Part shown: positions 9,091 to 18,433 of the stretch, in pieces | Layout of the letters: every line of letters starts with the position of its first letter | Numbering within the stretch: position 1 is the first letter of the stretch | Assembly: GCF_004802635.2 (NCBI RefSeq) | Contig: NZ_CP046052.1 | Location: 2,418,001 to 2,482,000 of the forward strand | Direction: 5' to 3' | DNA from: Methylocystis heyeri | GTDB lineage: Bacteria > Pseudomonadota > Alphaproteobacteria > Rhizobiales > Beijerinckiaceae | DNA: 64,000 bases | The notes under the pieces: generated by a model | Seen by the model: the letters and a program-made list of their open reading frames with translations, nothing else | Told to the model about the DNA's origin: nothing | Databases searched by the model: none | Position numbers and translations under genes: made by a program

Positions 9091-9213
9091 AAAGAACGAC
9101 ATTGCGGCAAAGCGCTTGACGAAACGAACGCATGCTGCGAAATGAACACACCCCCATTTTGGAGTCGGCGAGCCTAGGTGCGCGCGGCGCCAGCCTAAAG
9201 GCGAGGTTTTAAA

Positions 9214-10404
9214 GTGGCTCGTAAAAACTATCTCTTCACCAGCGAGTCTGTCTCCGAAGGTCATCCGGACAAGGTTTGCGACCGGATTTCGGACGAAATA
9301 GTCGATGAATTCTTCCGGGAAGGAGCCAAGGCCGGCGTCGACCCTTATGTCATTCGCGTCGCCGCCGAGACGCTCTGCACCACCAACCGCGTCGTGATCG
9401 CCGGCGAGGTGCGCGGGCCGCATCTCGCTTTCGAGCACATCGAGGGCCTCGCCCGCAAGGCGATCAAGGACATCGGCTACGAGCAGGAAGGCTTTCACTG
9501 GCAAAACGCCAAGGTCGAAGTCCTTCTGCATGAACAGTCGGCCGATATCGCCCAGGGCGTCGACGCCGCCGGCAACAAGGACGAAGGCGCGGGCGACCAG
9601 GGCATCATGTTCGGCTACGCCGTGCGCGAGACCCCCGATCTGATGCCTGCGCCGCTTTATTATTCTCACAAGATTCTCGAGAAGCTGGCCCAGGCCCGCC
9701 ACTCCGGCAAGGAAAAGGGACTCGGCCCCGACGCGAAGAGCCAGGTCACGGTCCGCTATGCCGACGGCAAGCCGGTCGAAGCCACGCAGATCGTTTTGTC
9801 GCATCAGCATGTCGACGAAAGCCTGTCGCCGGAAGACATCCGCCGCATCGTCGAGCCCTATATCCGCGAGGCGCTGCCGCAGGGCTGGATCACCGACGGC
9901 ACCGTCTGGCACGTCAACCCCACCGGCAAGTTCTTCATCGGCGGTCCGGACGGCGACGCCGGCCTCACCGGCCGCAAGATCATCGTCGACACCTACGGCG
10001 GAGCCGCCCCCCACGGCGGCGGCGCCTTCTCCGGCAAGGACCCGACCAAGGTCGATCGCTCGGCGGCCTACGCCGCCCGCTATCTGGCCAAGAACGTCGT
10101 CGCCGCCGGCCTCGCCGACCGCGCCACGATCCAGCTCGCCTACGCCATCGGCGTGGCCGAGCCCCTGTCGATCTATGTCGACCTGCACGGCACCGGCCAT
10201 GTCGCGGAAGACAAGCTCGAAGCCGTCCTGCCGCAGATCATGAGGCTGTCGCCCCGCGGCATCCGCGAGCATCTCCAGCTCAACCGGCCGATTTACGCCC
10301 GCACCTCCGCTTACGGCCATTTCGGCCGCACCCCGGACGCGGACGGCGGATTCTCCTGGGAGAAAACCGACATCGCCGACAAGTTGAAGGCGCATTTCTC
10401 CTGA
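9214..10404 (+). CDS. metK: S-adenosylmethionine synthetase
   Basis: Makes SAM from methionine and ATP, a cytosolic tetramer, 396 residues. Family motifs are [16 protein letters not shown] at the N-terminus, [12 protein letters not shown], and [19 protein letters not shown] in the phosphate-binding loop. The start is GTG 9214 with GGCGAGG about ten bases upstream. The leader at 9145-9213 can form a small stem (GGTGC/GCGCC near 9177-9191) enclosed by GCCT/AGGC, but it does not match the known SAM riboswitch consensus forms. A strong hairpin follows the gene. Confidence 0.97.
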   Translation: MARKNYLFTSESVSEGHPDKVCDRISDEIVDEFFREGAKAGVDPYVIRVAAETLCTTNRVVIAGEVRGPHLAFEHIEGLARKAIKDIGYEQEGFHWQNAKVEVLLHEQSADIAQGVDAAGNKDEGAGDQGIMFGYAVRETPDLMPAPLYYSHKILEKLAQARHSGKEKGLGPDAKSQVTVRYADGKPVEATQIVLSHQHVDESLSPEDIRRIVEPYIREALPQGWITDGTVWHVNPTGKFFIGGPDGDAGLTGRKIIVDTYGGAAPHGGGAFSGKDPTKVDRSAAYAARYLAKNVVAAGLADRATIQLAYAIGVAEPLSIYVDLHGTGHVAEDKLEAVLPQIMRLSPRGIREHLQLNRPIYARTSAYGHFGRTPDADGGFSWEKTDIADKLKAHFS

Positions 10405-10434
10405 CCGAAGCAGACGCCGCCGATTTTATCCCTG

Positions 10435-10466
10435 ACGACGCGGAGCGACCCATCGCTCCGCGTCGT
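10435..10466. terminator. 14-bp perfect hairpin between metK and trmB
   Basis: Arms ACGACGCGGAGCGA and TCGCTCCGCGTCGT with a CCCA loop, followed by TTGTTC. It looks like a metK terminator. However, the trmB reading frame is open through it, and residues encoded there (DDAERPIAPRRLFGR) look protein-like, so it may instead lie inside trmB coding sequence or act as an attenuator. Confidence 0.55.
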
Positions 10467-11123
10467 TTGTTCGGGCGCTCGAAGGGCAAGGCGCTTCGCA
10501 AGCATCAGACCGAGCTGGTGTCGGATCTGCTGCCGGAGCTTTCTCTCGACCTCTCGGGACCGCTCGATCCCGCGACGCTGTTTGCGGAACCGATGCGCGA
10601 GACGCGGCTGGAAATCGGCTTCGGCGGCGGCGAGCACCTCATCGAAGCCGCCGACAAAGAACCCGACGTCGGCTTCATCGGCTGCGAGCCCTTCGTAAAC
10701 GGCGTCGCCCGGCTTCTTTCGCAAATCGAAAAGCGCGGCCTGAAAAACATCAAGCTGCATCGCGGCGACGCCATCGAAGCGGTGGATCGTCTTCCCGACG
10801 CCAGCCTGTCCCGGGTCTATCTGTTCTATCCCGATCCCTGGCCCAAGCGGCGCCAGCGCAAAAGAAGATTTGTTTCCGAAGACGCCCTCGGCCGTCTCGC
10901 GCGCGTCATGAAAAAGAGCGCCGAGCTTCGCTTCGCCACCGACATCGACGATTACGCCGCATGGACGCTCGCGCGGGTGAACGAGTCCCCGGATTTTCAA
11001 TGGACCGCGCAGGCGCCGGCCGACTGGCTGGTTCCGTGGCAAGGCTGGACCCGGACCAAATATGAAGGCAAGGCGATAGCGGCCGGCCGCAAACCCGTCT
11101 ATCTGAGCTTCATGCGCGGCTAG
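10467..11123 (+). CDS. trmB: tRNA (guanine-N7-)-methyltransferase
   Basis: Methylates G46 in tRNA using SAM, 218 residues from TTG 10467. The SAM site is LEIGFGGGEHL. The family signature follows as FYPDPWPKRRQRKRR (catalytic Asp within PDPWPK), then ATDIDDYAAW and TKYEGKA near the C-terminus. The frame stays open upstream to and beyond the metK stop, with CTG at 10401 directly overlapping it. Homologues often carry a few extra residues before the FGRxKGKxLRxHQ block, so the true start may be upstream and non-ATG. Neighbour metK supplies the cofactor. The stop codon TAG opens another TAGAGCG element. Confidence 0.9.
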   Translation: MFGRSKGKALRKHQTELVSDLLPELSLDLSGPLDPATLFAEPMRETRLEIGFGGGEHLIEAADKEPDVGFIGCEPFVNGVARLLSQIEKRGLKNIKLHRGDAIEAVDRLPDASLSRVYLFYPDPWPKRRQRKRRFVSEDALGRLARVMKKSAELRFATDIDDYAAWTLARVNESPDFQWTAQAPADWLVPWQGWTRTKYEGKAIAAGRKPVYLSFMRG

Positions 11124-11205
11124 AGCGCGCGATTCTTGTCGCTTGAAAGATTGCGCGAGAAACGTCGCGAAAGTTGACAGGCTCTTGCGATTGGAATTCG
11201 CTCCA
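11121..11205. repeat. TAGAGCG-type hairpin repeat after trmB
   Basis: Starts at the trmB stop with TAGAGCG and contains ATTCTTGTCGC, shared with the hairpin at 31177-31223. Arms are partly degenerate and it ends near CGCTCC. It appears to be a diverged member of the intergenic element family. Confidence 0.45.
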
Positions 11206-11299
11206 ATTTACAAACCGGCGAGAACTCGCCTCGCTCGAACGACCCCGTTCGAGCCGCGAGCGCGCCGATAAAGACGCGCGGCCCATGCGGAGGCAGGTT

Positions 11300-12208
11300 A
11301 TGGCTTCAAACGATTTCGCGTTTACTCCGGCGCAGCCGGGCGCCGACGAGGCTCCGATCGAGACCACCACGGCGCGCTTTCGCCAGGATGTCCTGGAAGC
11401 TTCGATCCGCAGGGTCGTTCTGGTGGATTTCTGGGCTCCTTGGTGCGGTCCCTGCCGGCAACTCGCGCCGGTCCTCGAACGGCTGGTCAAGGCGACCAAG
11501 GGCAAGGTGCGCCTCGTCAAGATGAACATAGACGAGGAGCCCGAGATTGCGGGCCAGCTCGGCGTCAAATCCATCCCCGCGGTGGTGGCGTTCCAGCGCG
11601 GCCGGCCCAGCGACGGCTTTGTCGGCGCCCTGCCGGAAAGCCAGCTCAAGGGCTTCCTCGAGCGGCTGGTCGGCCCGATCGAGGCCGATGCGGACGCTTT
11701 CGCGGCTATAGAGAATATGCTGGCGTCCGGGGAATTCGACGAGGCCGAAGCCGCGCTCGCCGAACTGATTGCGGCTGAGCCGCCTCAACCGAAAGCCTGG
11801 GCCGAGTTGCTGCGGCTCTATATCGCTCTCGAGCGACTCGAAGACGCTCAGGGCCTGCTGGCCGCCGCGCCCGAGGCCTTGCGCCGCGACCCCCTGATTC
11901 TCGCCGCGGCGGCCGCGCTCGAGAACGCCATTCAGGCCAGCGCCCTCGACGAGGTCGACGCGCTGCACAGGCGAGTCGCGGAGAATCAAAGCGATCCGCA
12001 GGCGCGCTTCGATCTCGCGCTCGCCTTGAACGCCAAAGGACTACGTGAAGAAGCAGCTGCACAGCTCCTTGAAATCATTCAGCGCGACCGTAATTGGAAT
12101 GACGACGGCGCGCGCAAGCAGCTCGTCCAGTTTTTCGAAGCGTGGGGACCGTTGGACAAGACCACCGCGAGCGCGCGCAGGAAGCTCTCGGCCGTGTTGT
12201 TCGCCTGA
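11300..12208 (+). CDS. cnoX: Thioredoxin-domain co-chaperone (CnoX/YbbN family)
   Basis: A 302-residue cytosolic protein. A thioredoxin fold (residues about 15-120) is followed by helical TPR-like repeats. The active site is WAPWCGPC with C49 and C52, so unlike E. coli CnoX (SxxC) this copy retains a complete CGPC redox pair. That is the pattern described for alphaproteobacterial CnoX with thioredoxin-like activity. GVKSIPAVVAFQRG gives the cis-Pro loop. Start ATG 11300 follows GGAGG at 7-8 bases. It is followed closely by the Lon-N gene. Confidence 0.88.
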   Translation: MASNDFAFTPAQPGADEAPIETTTARFRQDVLEASIRRVVLVDFWAPWCGPCRQLAPVLERLVKATKGKVRLVKMNIDEEPEIAGQLGVKSIPAVVAFQRGRPSDGFVGALPESQLKGFLERLVGPIEADADAFAAIENMLASGEFDEAEAALAELIAAEPPQPKAWAELLRLYIALERLEDAQGLLAAAPEALRRDPLILAAAAALENAIQASALDEVDALHRRVAENQSDPQARFDLALALNAKGLREEAAAQLLEIIQRDRNWNDDGARKQLVQFFEAWGPLDKTTASARRKLSAVLFA

Positions 12209-12246
12209 CCGAGCCCTCGCGGGGAGTCGCGGAGCGCTGGCGTGAC

Positions 12247-12918
12247 ATGTGCATGAACAAACAGTATGTCTCTATCGACCAGCTGCCCGCGACTCTACGG
12301 GTGTTTCCACTCGCGGGAGCCCTCCTTCTGCCCCGCGGCGACCTGCCGCTGAATATTTTCGAGCCGCGATATCTCGCGATGGTCGACAGCGCCATCGCAT
12401 CGGATCGCCTCATCGGCATGGTTCAGCCGCTCGCCACCCTCGGACCGCAGGGCCTGCATCAGATCGGTTGCGCCGGACGGCTCACCCATTTCAGCGAGAC
12501 CGGCGACGGACGCTATCTGATTACGCTGACGGGCGTATGCCGCTTCAAGATTATCGGCGAGCGAAACGACGGCGCTCCCTTCCGAAGCTGCGACGTCGTT
12601 TACAATCCCTTCATTCACGACCTCGAGCCGGGCGCCGGCGAGCAGGCGGTGGATCGCGTGCGCATGACGGACATGCTGCGCAAATTCGCCGCCGCCTCCC
12701 AGCTCGAAGTCGATTGGGCCAGCATCGACGCCGCGCCGACCGAAACCCTCGTGAACGCGCTCGCCATGATGTGTCCGTTCGGCCCCCAGGAAAAACAGTC
12801 TCTGCTGGAGGCTGTGGACCTCAAGACGCGCGCCGAAACGCTGATCTGTCTCGCGCAGTTCGATCTCGCACAGGGGCGCCGCGCGGCGCCGGGCGGCGGG
12901 GGCGGACAGTTCCATTGA
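12247..12918 (+). CDS. Lon N-terminal substrate-binding domain protein
   Basis: A 223-residue protein with only the Lon N-terminal (LAN/PUA-like) domain: LRVFPLAGALLLPRGDLPLNIFEPRYLAMVD and GCAGRLTHFSETGDGRYLITLTGVCRF are diagnostic, though both are quoted in parts here. There is no AAA+ or protease domain, so it is not Lon. Stand-alone proteins of this type are conserved in Rhizobiales beside the thioredoxin and Trm112 genes, but their role is unknown. ATG 12247 and ATG 12253 are both possible starts. The C-terminus is Gly-rich. Confidence 0.85.
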   Translation: MCMNKQYVSIDQLPATLRVFPLAGALLLPRGDLPLNIFEPRYLAMVDSAIASDRLIGMVQPLATLGPQGLHQIGCAGRLTHFSETGDGRYLITLTGVCRFKIIGERNDGAPFRSCDVVYNPFIHDLEPGAGEQAVDRVRMTDMLRKFAAASQLEVDWASIDAAPTETLVNALAMMCPFGPQEKQSLLEAVDLKTRAETLICLAQFDLAQGRRAAPGGGGGQFH

Positions 12919-12996
12919 TGTCGCGAGGCGCCGAAGGTTATGATCAGGCGCAGCCGCAGACCGGCGAACATCTCACGCGCTGGTTAAGGAGAGAAA

Positions 12997-13212
12997 ATGG
13001 ACGACACTGGCGAAAAGCCGACGGAAACGACGCGCGAGCCGACCCAGATCGACCCCCGTCTGCTGGAAATCCTGGTCTGCCCGCTCACGAAATCCACGCT
13101 CGAATACGACTCGGCTCGGCAGGAGCTGATCTCGCGCTCGGCCCATCTCGCCTATCCGATCCGCGACGGCATTCCGATCATGCTGCCTGAGGAAGCGAGG
13201 CGTATCGAGTAA
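12997..13212 (+). CDS. Trm112 family protein (YcaR-like)
   Basis: A 71-residue protein with the short zinc-ribbon-like fold of Trm112: [20 protein letters not shown] and [17 protein letters not shown]. Only one Cys remains, so it probably does not bind zinc, as in many bacterial members. Eukaryotic Trm112 activates methyltransferases; the bacterial role is less clear. AGGAGAG lies just before ATG 12997. The gene is 6 bases from tesB and 78 from the Lon-N gene. Confidence 0.9.
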   Translation: MDDTGEKPTETTREPTQIDPRLLEILVCPLTKSTLEYDSARQELISRSAHLAYPIRDGIPIMLPEEARRIE

Positions 13213-13218
13213 CGCCCC

Positions 13219-14079
13219 GTGACTGCCCCGACGCAGCGACTGCTCGATCTGCTCGATCTCGAAAACCTCGGCGACGATCGCTTCCGCGGCTGCAGCCCGC
13301 CGACGGCCGGCAAGCAGGTCTATGGAGGACAGGCGGTGGCGCAATCGCTCGTCGCCGCGCAACGGACCGTCCCCTACGACCGGCCGGTCCATTCGCTTCA
13401 CGGCTATTTCGTTCTCGCGGGCGATCCGAGGACGCCGATCGACTTCTTCGTGGAGCGGGTGCGCGACGGCAAGAGCTTCACCACGCGGCGCTGCGCCGCA
13501 AAGCAGAACGGCCGCGTCATCTTCTCCATGGAAGCGTCGTTCCAGCTTCGCGAGCCGGGACTGGATCACGCCGCGGAGCCGCCCGCGGTTCCGGAACCCG
13601 AGACGCTGCCCACCACCAGCGCGCTCGCGGAGCGGCTACGCTCTTTTCTGCCGCGCGCCGCGCTGGAGCGATTGGAGCAGGAGTCTGCGCTCGACATCCG
13701 CTTCGTCGACCCGCTGGCGATCGTCGGCGGAGCGGCGGCGGGCGCGACCCGCCAGTCGATCTGGTTCCGGATCATCGGACCTTTGCCGGAAGACCATCTG
13801 ATCCACAGCGCATTGCTGGCCTATCTCTCCGACATGACGCTGCTCAACACCGCGCTCACGGCGCACGGCCTGACCATCTTCGATCCCACGCTCCAAGTCG
13901 CGAGCCTGGACCATGCGCTCTGGATCCATAGGCCGTTCCGCGCCGACGAATGGCTGCTTTATGTGCAGGACAGTCCCAACAGCTCGGGCGCCCGGGCGCT
14001 GACGCGCGGCCAGCTTTTTACGCGCGAGGGGAAGCTGGTGGCGTCCGTCGCTCAGGAAGGCCTGATCCGGCGGCGTTGA
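13219..14079 (+). CDS. tesB: Acyl-CoA thioesterase II
   Basis: Hydrolyses medium- and long-chain acyl-CoA, 286 residues with two hot-dog folds. N-terminal FRGCSPPTAGKQVYGGQAVAQ and VHSLHGYFVLAGD are family hallmarks. The C-terminal half has AYLSDMTLLNTAL (catalytic Asp) and LFTREGKLVASVAQEGLIR (catalytic Gln). The start is GTG 13219, six bases after the Trm112 stop, so the two are translationally close. The call is secure. Confidence 0.94.
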   Translation: MTAPTQRLLDLLDLENLGDDRFRGCSPPTAGKQVYGGQAVAQSLVAAQRTVPYDRPVHSLHGYFVLAGDPRTPIDFFVERVRDGKSFTTRRCAAKQNGRVIFSMEASFQLREPGLDHAAEPPAVPEPETLPTTSALAERLRSFLPRAALERLEQESALDIRFVDPLAIVGGAAAGATRQSIWFRIIGPLPEDHLIHSALLAYLSDMTLLNTALTAHGLTIFDPTLQVASLDHALWIHRPFRADEWLLYVQDSPNSSGARALTRGQLFTREGKLVASVAQEGLIRRR

Positions 14080-14974
<895 letters not shown>

Positions 14975-15006
14975 TTTTCTCCCTTGACCTATCAGGAGTC
15001 CTACGA

Positions 15007-16512
15007 ATGAGTCTTCGCCTGCAACGAGGCTTCTCCCGCGCTTGCATTCTTGCCGCCGCCGCCGCTTTCGCCCTCGGCGGCGCGCCGGCCTTGGCCGCCA
15101 GCAATGCGCCCGTTCCCAATCCCGGCGACACCGCCTGGATGCTCACCTCGAGCCTTCTCGTGCTGATGATGTCGGTGCCGGGCCTCGCCTTGTTCTACGG
15201 CGGCCTCGTGCGCACCAAGAACATGGCCTCCATCCTGACGCAGACCTTCATGATCGTCGCGCTGGTCGGCGTGTTGTGGACCCTTTACGGCTACTCGCTG
15301 GCTTTCGGCGACGGCGGCTCGCTCAACGCCTTCATCGGCGGCGTCGGCAAGGTGTTCCTCAAGGGCGTCGACGCTTCCTCGACCTCCCCGACCTTCACCC
15401 CCGGCCACGTCATTCCCGAATACGCTTACTTCGTATTCCAGATGACCTTCGCCATGATCACCCCGGCCCTCATCATCGGCGCCTTCGCCGAGCGCATGAA
15501 GTTCTCGGCGGTGTTCACCTTCATCATCGGCTGGGTCACGCTGATCTATTTCCCGATCGCGCATTGGGTCTGGGCCGTCGCCGATCCCAACGTCATCGTC
15601 GACGCCGCGACCGAGCTCGCCGCAGCCACCACCGACGCGGCCAAGCAGGCGGCGCAGGCCAAGATCGACGCCGCCACGACCTCGGTCGGCTGGCTTGCCG
15701 GCGGCCTCGCCCCCTGGATGAAGGGCACCGGCGCGCTCGACTTCGCCGGCGGCACCGTCGTCCACATCAACGCCGGCATCGCGGGCCTCGTCGGCGCCAT
15801 CATGGTCGGCAAGCGCATCGGCTACGGCAAGGAAGCCCTGCCCCCGCATTCGCTGACGCTCTCCATGGTCGGCGCCTCGCTGCTGTGGGTCGGCTGGTTC
15901 GGCTTCAACGCCGGCTCCAATCTGGAGGCCAACGGCACTACGGCGCTCGCCTTCGTCAACACCATGGTCGCCACCGCCGCGGCGGCGCTGTCCTGGCTGC
16001 TGACGGAATGGGCCGCCAAGGGCAAGCCCTCGCTGCTCGGCCTGATCTCCGGCGCGGTCGCGGGTCTGGTCGCCGTCACCCCGGCCTCGGGCTACGCCGG
16101 ACCGATCGGCTCGCTGGTTCTCGGCCTTCTCGTCTCCCCGATCTGCCTGTTCTTCGTCTCCAAGGTGAAGAACGCCCTCGGCTACGACGACGCGCTGGAC
16201 GTCTTCGGCGTGCACTGCATCGGCGGCATCACCGGCGCCCTGGCGACGGGCCTGCTGGTCTCCCCGACGCTGGGCGGCGTCGGCATCACCGACTACAGCA
16301 ACATCGGAGAGAACTACGCCGGCAAATACGATCTCGTCGCCCAGATGATCGCGCAGGGAACCGCCGTCGTCGCCACCCTGCTCTACTCCGGCATCGGCTC
16401 GGCGATCCTCTACAAGATCGTGGACGTCGCCATCGGCCTGCGCCCGGCCCCGGATCAGGAACGCGAAGGCCTCGACATCTCCGACCACGGCGAGCGGGCC
16501 TACAACTCCTGA
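15007..16512 (+). CDS. amtB: Ammonium transporter
   Basis: A 501-residue inner-membrane ammonium channel. A cleavable N-terminal signal (residues about 1-28, ending ALAAS) precedes 11 membrane helices. Family features are PGLALFYGGLVRTKN, DFAGGTVVHINAGIAG (with the pore His), GWFGFNAGS and the second pore-His segment FGVHCIGGITG. The C-tail LDISDHGERAY is the GlnK-binding end. Start ATG 15007 has AGGAG nine bases upstream. A good intrinsic terminator follows. Confidence 0.96.
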   Translation: MSLRLQRGFSRACILAAAAAFALGGAPALAASNAPVPNPGDTAWMLTSSLLVLMMSVPGLALFYGGLVRTKNMASILTQTFMIVALVGVLWTLYGYSLAFGDGGSLNAFIGGVGKVFLKGVDASSTSPTFTPGHVIPEYAYFVFQMTFAMITPALIIGAFAERMKFSAVFTFIIGWVTLIYFPIAHWVWAVADPNVIVDAATELAAATTDAAKQAAQAKIDAATTSVGWLAGGLAPWMKGTGALDFAGGTVVHINAGIAGLVGAIMVGKRIGYGKEALPPHSLTLSMVGASLLWVGWFGFNAGSNLEANGTTALAFVNTMVATAAAALSWLLTEWAAKGKPSLLGLISGAVAGLVAVTPASGYAGPIGSLVLGLLVSPICLFFVSKVKNALGYDDALDVFGVHCIGGITGALATGLLVSPTLGGVGITDYSNIGENYAGKYDLVAQMIAQGTAVVATLLYSGIGSAILYKIVDVAIGLRPAPDQEREGLDISDHGERAYNS

Positions 16513-16543
16513 TCGTCGCCCTCATTGCGATCAGGACGGGAAG

Positions 16544-16571
16544 CGGCGCCTCCGGGCGCCGTTTTCTTTTT
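16544..16571 (+). terminator. Intrinsic terminator of glnK-amtB
   Basis: Stem CGGCGCC/GGCGCCG with a TCCG loop followed by TTTTCTTTTT, 30 bases after the amtB stop. The rest of the gap to the convergent gabD has nothing recognisable. Confidence 0.85.
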
Positions 16572-16693
16572 GCGCTTTCGCGTTGCGCTCGCAATCTGTG
16601 ATGGGCTCGGCACGCCGCGAGACGCCCACTGACCGGCGACGCCCATTTCTCCTGAGCGCCGCAGGTTGTGCGCTGACGACTTCAGGAAGATGA

Positions 16694-18148
16694 TCACATG
16701 CCGCCGAGGCAGACATATTTGATCTCGAGATAATCATCTATGCCGTAGCGCGAGCCTTCGCGTCCGAGGCCCGAATGCTTGACGCCCCCGAAAGGCGCCA
16801 CCTCCGAGGAGATGAGCGTCTCATTGACCCCCACCATGCCGAACTCCAGCGCCTCGGCGACCCGGAACACCCGAGGAATGTCGCGGCTGAAAAAATAGGC
16901 CGCAAGCCCAAAAGGCGTCGAATTGGCGAGGCGGACGGCATCGGCTTCGTCCTTGAAGGAAATGACGGGGGCGACGGGGCCGAAGGTTTCCTCCTGGAAA
17001 ATGAGCGCGTCTTCCTTCACGCCGGCGAGCACCGTGGGCTGGAAGAAGGTTCCCCCCAAAGTGTGCCGCCCGCCGCCGGTCAGCAGCCTCGCGCCGCGAT
17101 TGACCGCATCCGCGACATGGCGCTCGCATTTCTCCACCGCCGCCTCTTCGATCAGGGGGCCGACCACGGCGCCTTCCTCGAGGCCGTTGCCGACCTTCAG
17201 TCCAGAGGCCGCTTCCGCCAGCCTCTGGGCGAAGCGCTCTGCGATGCTCTCCTGGACGATCATGCGATTTGCCGAAACGCAGGTCTGCCCGCAATTGCGA
17301 TATTTGGTGGCGAGAGCGCCCTTCACCGCGAGGTCGAGATCGGCGTCCTCGAACACGATCAGAGGCGCGTTGCCGCCCAGCTCCATCGAGCATTTCTGCA
17401 CATTTCCGGCGGCCTGCCGCAGCAATATCTTGCCGACCTCGGTCGAGCCCGTGAAGCTGAGCTTGCGGACGACGGGGTTCTGGGTCAGCTCCAGCCCCAC
17501 CGGAGCGGGATCGAGCGCGGTCACGACATTGATCACGCCGTCGGGGATTCCGGCCCTTTGGGCGAGGTCGACCAGCGCCAGGGCCGAAAACGGCGTCTGT
17601 TCCGCGGGCTTCAGCACCATGACGCAGCCTGCCCCCAGCGCCGCCCCGACCTTGCGCGCGAACATGGCCGAGGGGAAGTTCCAGGGCGTGATCGCCGCTG
17701 TGACGCCGATCGGCTGCTTGAAGACGAGCTGGCGACGATCGCCATTGGTGAGCGGCAGCACGTCGCCGTGCACCCGCCGGCCCTCCTCCGCGAACCAGTC
17801 GATGAAGGACGCGCCATAGAAGATCTCGCCTCTGGCCTCCACCAGGGGCTTGCCCTGCTCGGCGGTGATGATCCGGGCCAGGGTTTCCTGTTCGGCCAGG
17901 ATCAGCTCGTACCAGCGCCGCATGATCTGAGCCCGCTCCTTGGCGGTCTTGCTCCGCCAGCCGGGCAGGGCGCGGCGGGCGGCCTCGATGGCGCGGCGGG
18001 TTTCGGCCGCGCCCATATCGGGAACGGAGCCCAGATATTCGCCGGTGGCGGGATTATGTACGGCGAATACAGCGCCGGCGTCAGCGTCAATCCAGAAACC
18101 GTCTATAAAAGCCCGCTGGCGAAACAGGCTGGATTGCCGCACGTCCAT
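16694..18148 (-). CDS. gabD: NAD(P)-dependent succinate-semialdehyde dehydrogenase
   Basis: Oxidises succinate semialdehyde to succinate, 484 residues, ALDH superfamily. Catalytic residues are the Glu in MELGGNAPLIVFEDAD and the Cys in NCGQTCVSANR. Cofactor-binding FTGSTEVGKILLRQAA and the closing GREGSRYGIDDYLEIKYVCLGG are typical of GabD. There is no gabT neighbour, so it may act alone on succinate or glutarate semialdehyde. A direct repeat upstream (18213-18242) could be a regulator site. Confidence 0.9.
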   Translation of the reverse strand: MDVRQSSLFRQRAFIDGFWIDADAGAVFAVHNPATGEYLGSVPDMGAAETRRAIEAARRALPGWRSKTAKERAQIMRRWYELILAEQETLARIITAEQGKPLVEARGEIFYGASFIDWFAEEGRRVHGDVLPLTNGDRRQLVFKQPIGVTAAITPWNFPSAMFARKVGAALGAGCVMVLKPAEQTPFSALALVDLAQRAGIPDGVINVVTALDPAPVGLELTQNPVVRKLSFTGSTEVGKILLRQAAGNVQKCSMELGGNAPLIVFEDADLDLAVKGALATKYRNCGQTCVSANRMIVQESIAERFAQRLAEAASGLKVGNGLEEGAVVGPLIEEAAVEKCERHVADAVNRGARLLTGGGRHTLGGTFFQPTVLAGVKEDALIFQEETFGPVAPVISFKDEADAVRLANSTPFGLAAYFFSRDIPRVFRVAEALEFGMVGVNETLISSEVAPFGGVKHSGLGREGSRYGIDDYLEIKYVCLGGM

Positions 18149-18212
18149 TTATCTGGTCTCCTCGTTCGAGCCGGCGTCCTTGAGGATTTCCTTCCTCTCC
18201 GGGAAAAGTGAA

Positions 18213-18242
18213 GGAAGCTTCATATAAAGGAAGCTCATATAA
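18213..18242. promoter_or_regulatory. Tandem direct repeat upstream of gabD, operator candidate
   Basis: GGAAGCTTCATATAA (18213-18227) is repeated as GGAAGC-TCATATAA (18229-18242), period 16. It lies about 65 bases upstream of gabD and about 190 before yejA. Read on the minus strand it is TTATATGA-type sequence that could overlap a gabD promoter. The remaining 18149-18433 gap shows no gene. Confidence 0.35.
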
Positions 18243-18433
18243 GGGAAATGCGTAGTGGAAAAACCACCATGGCGAGGCTTTTTTGTTTCGCCTGCGCTGG
18301 CGGTCGGATCCGCTCCATTCCCGGCGCCCGGGCGACAGGCTGGCGAGGACGCCAAAAAGCGACATAATCGCCAGCGAATCATACGAAGGCCGCGCTCATC
18401 CCTCATGCTTCTCTCCGACAGAGGCCGTTTCCC

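Noticed and set aside
9145-9213. SAM riboswitch before metK
   Set aside because: Searched by eye for SAM-II and SAM/SAH core sequences; small stems exist but no consensus core was found.
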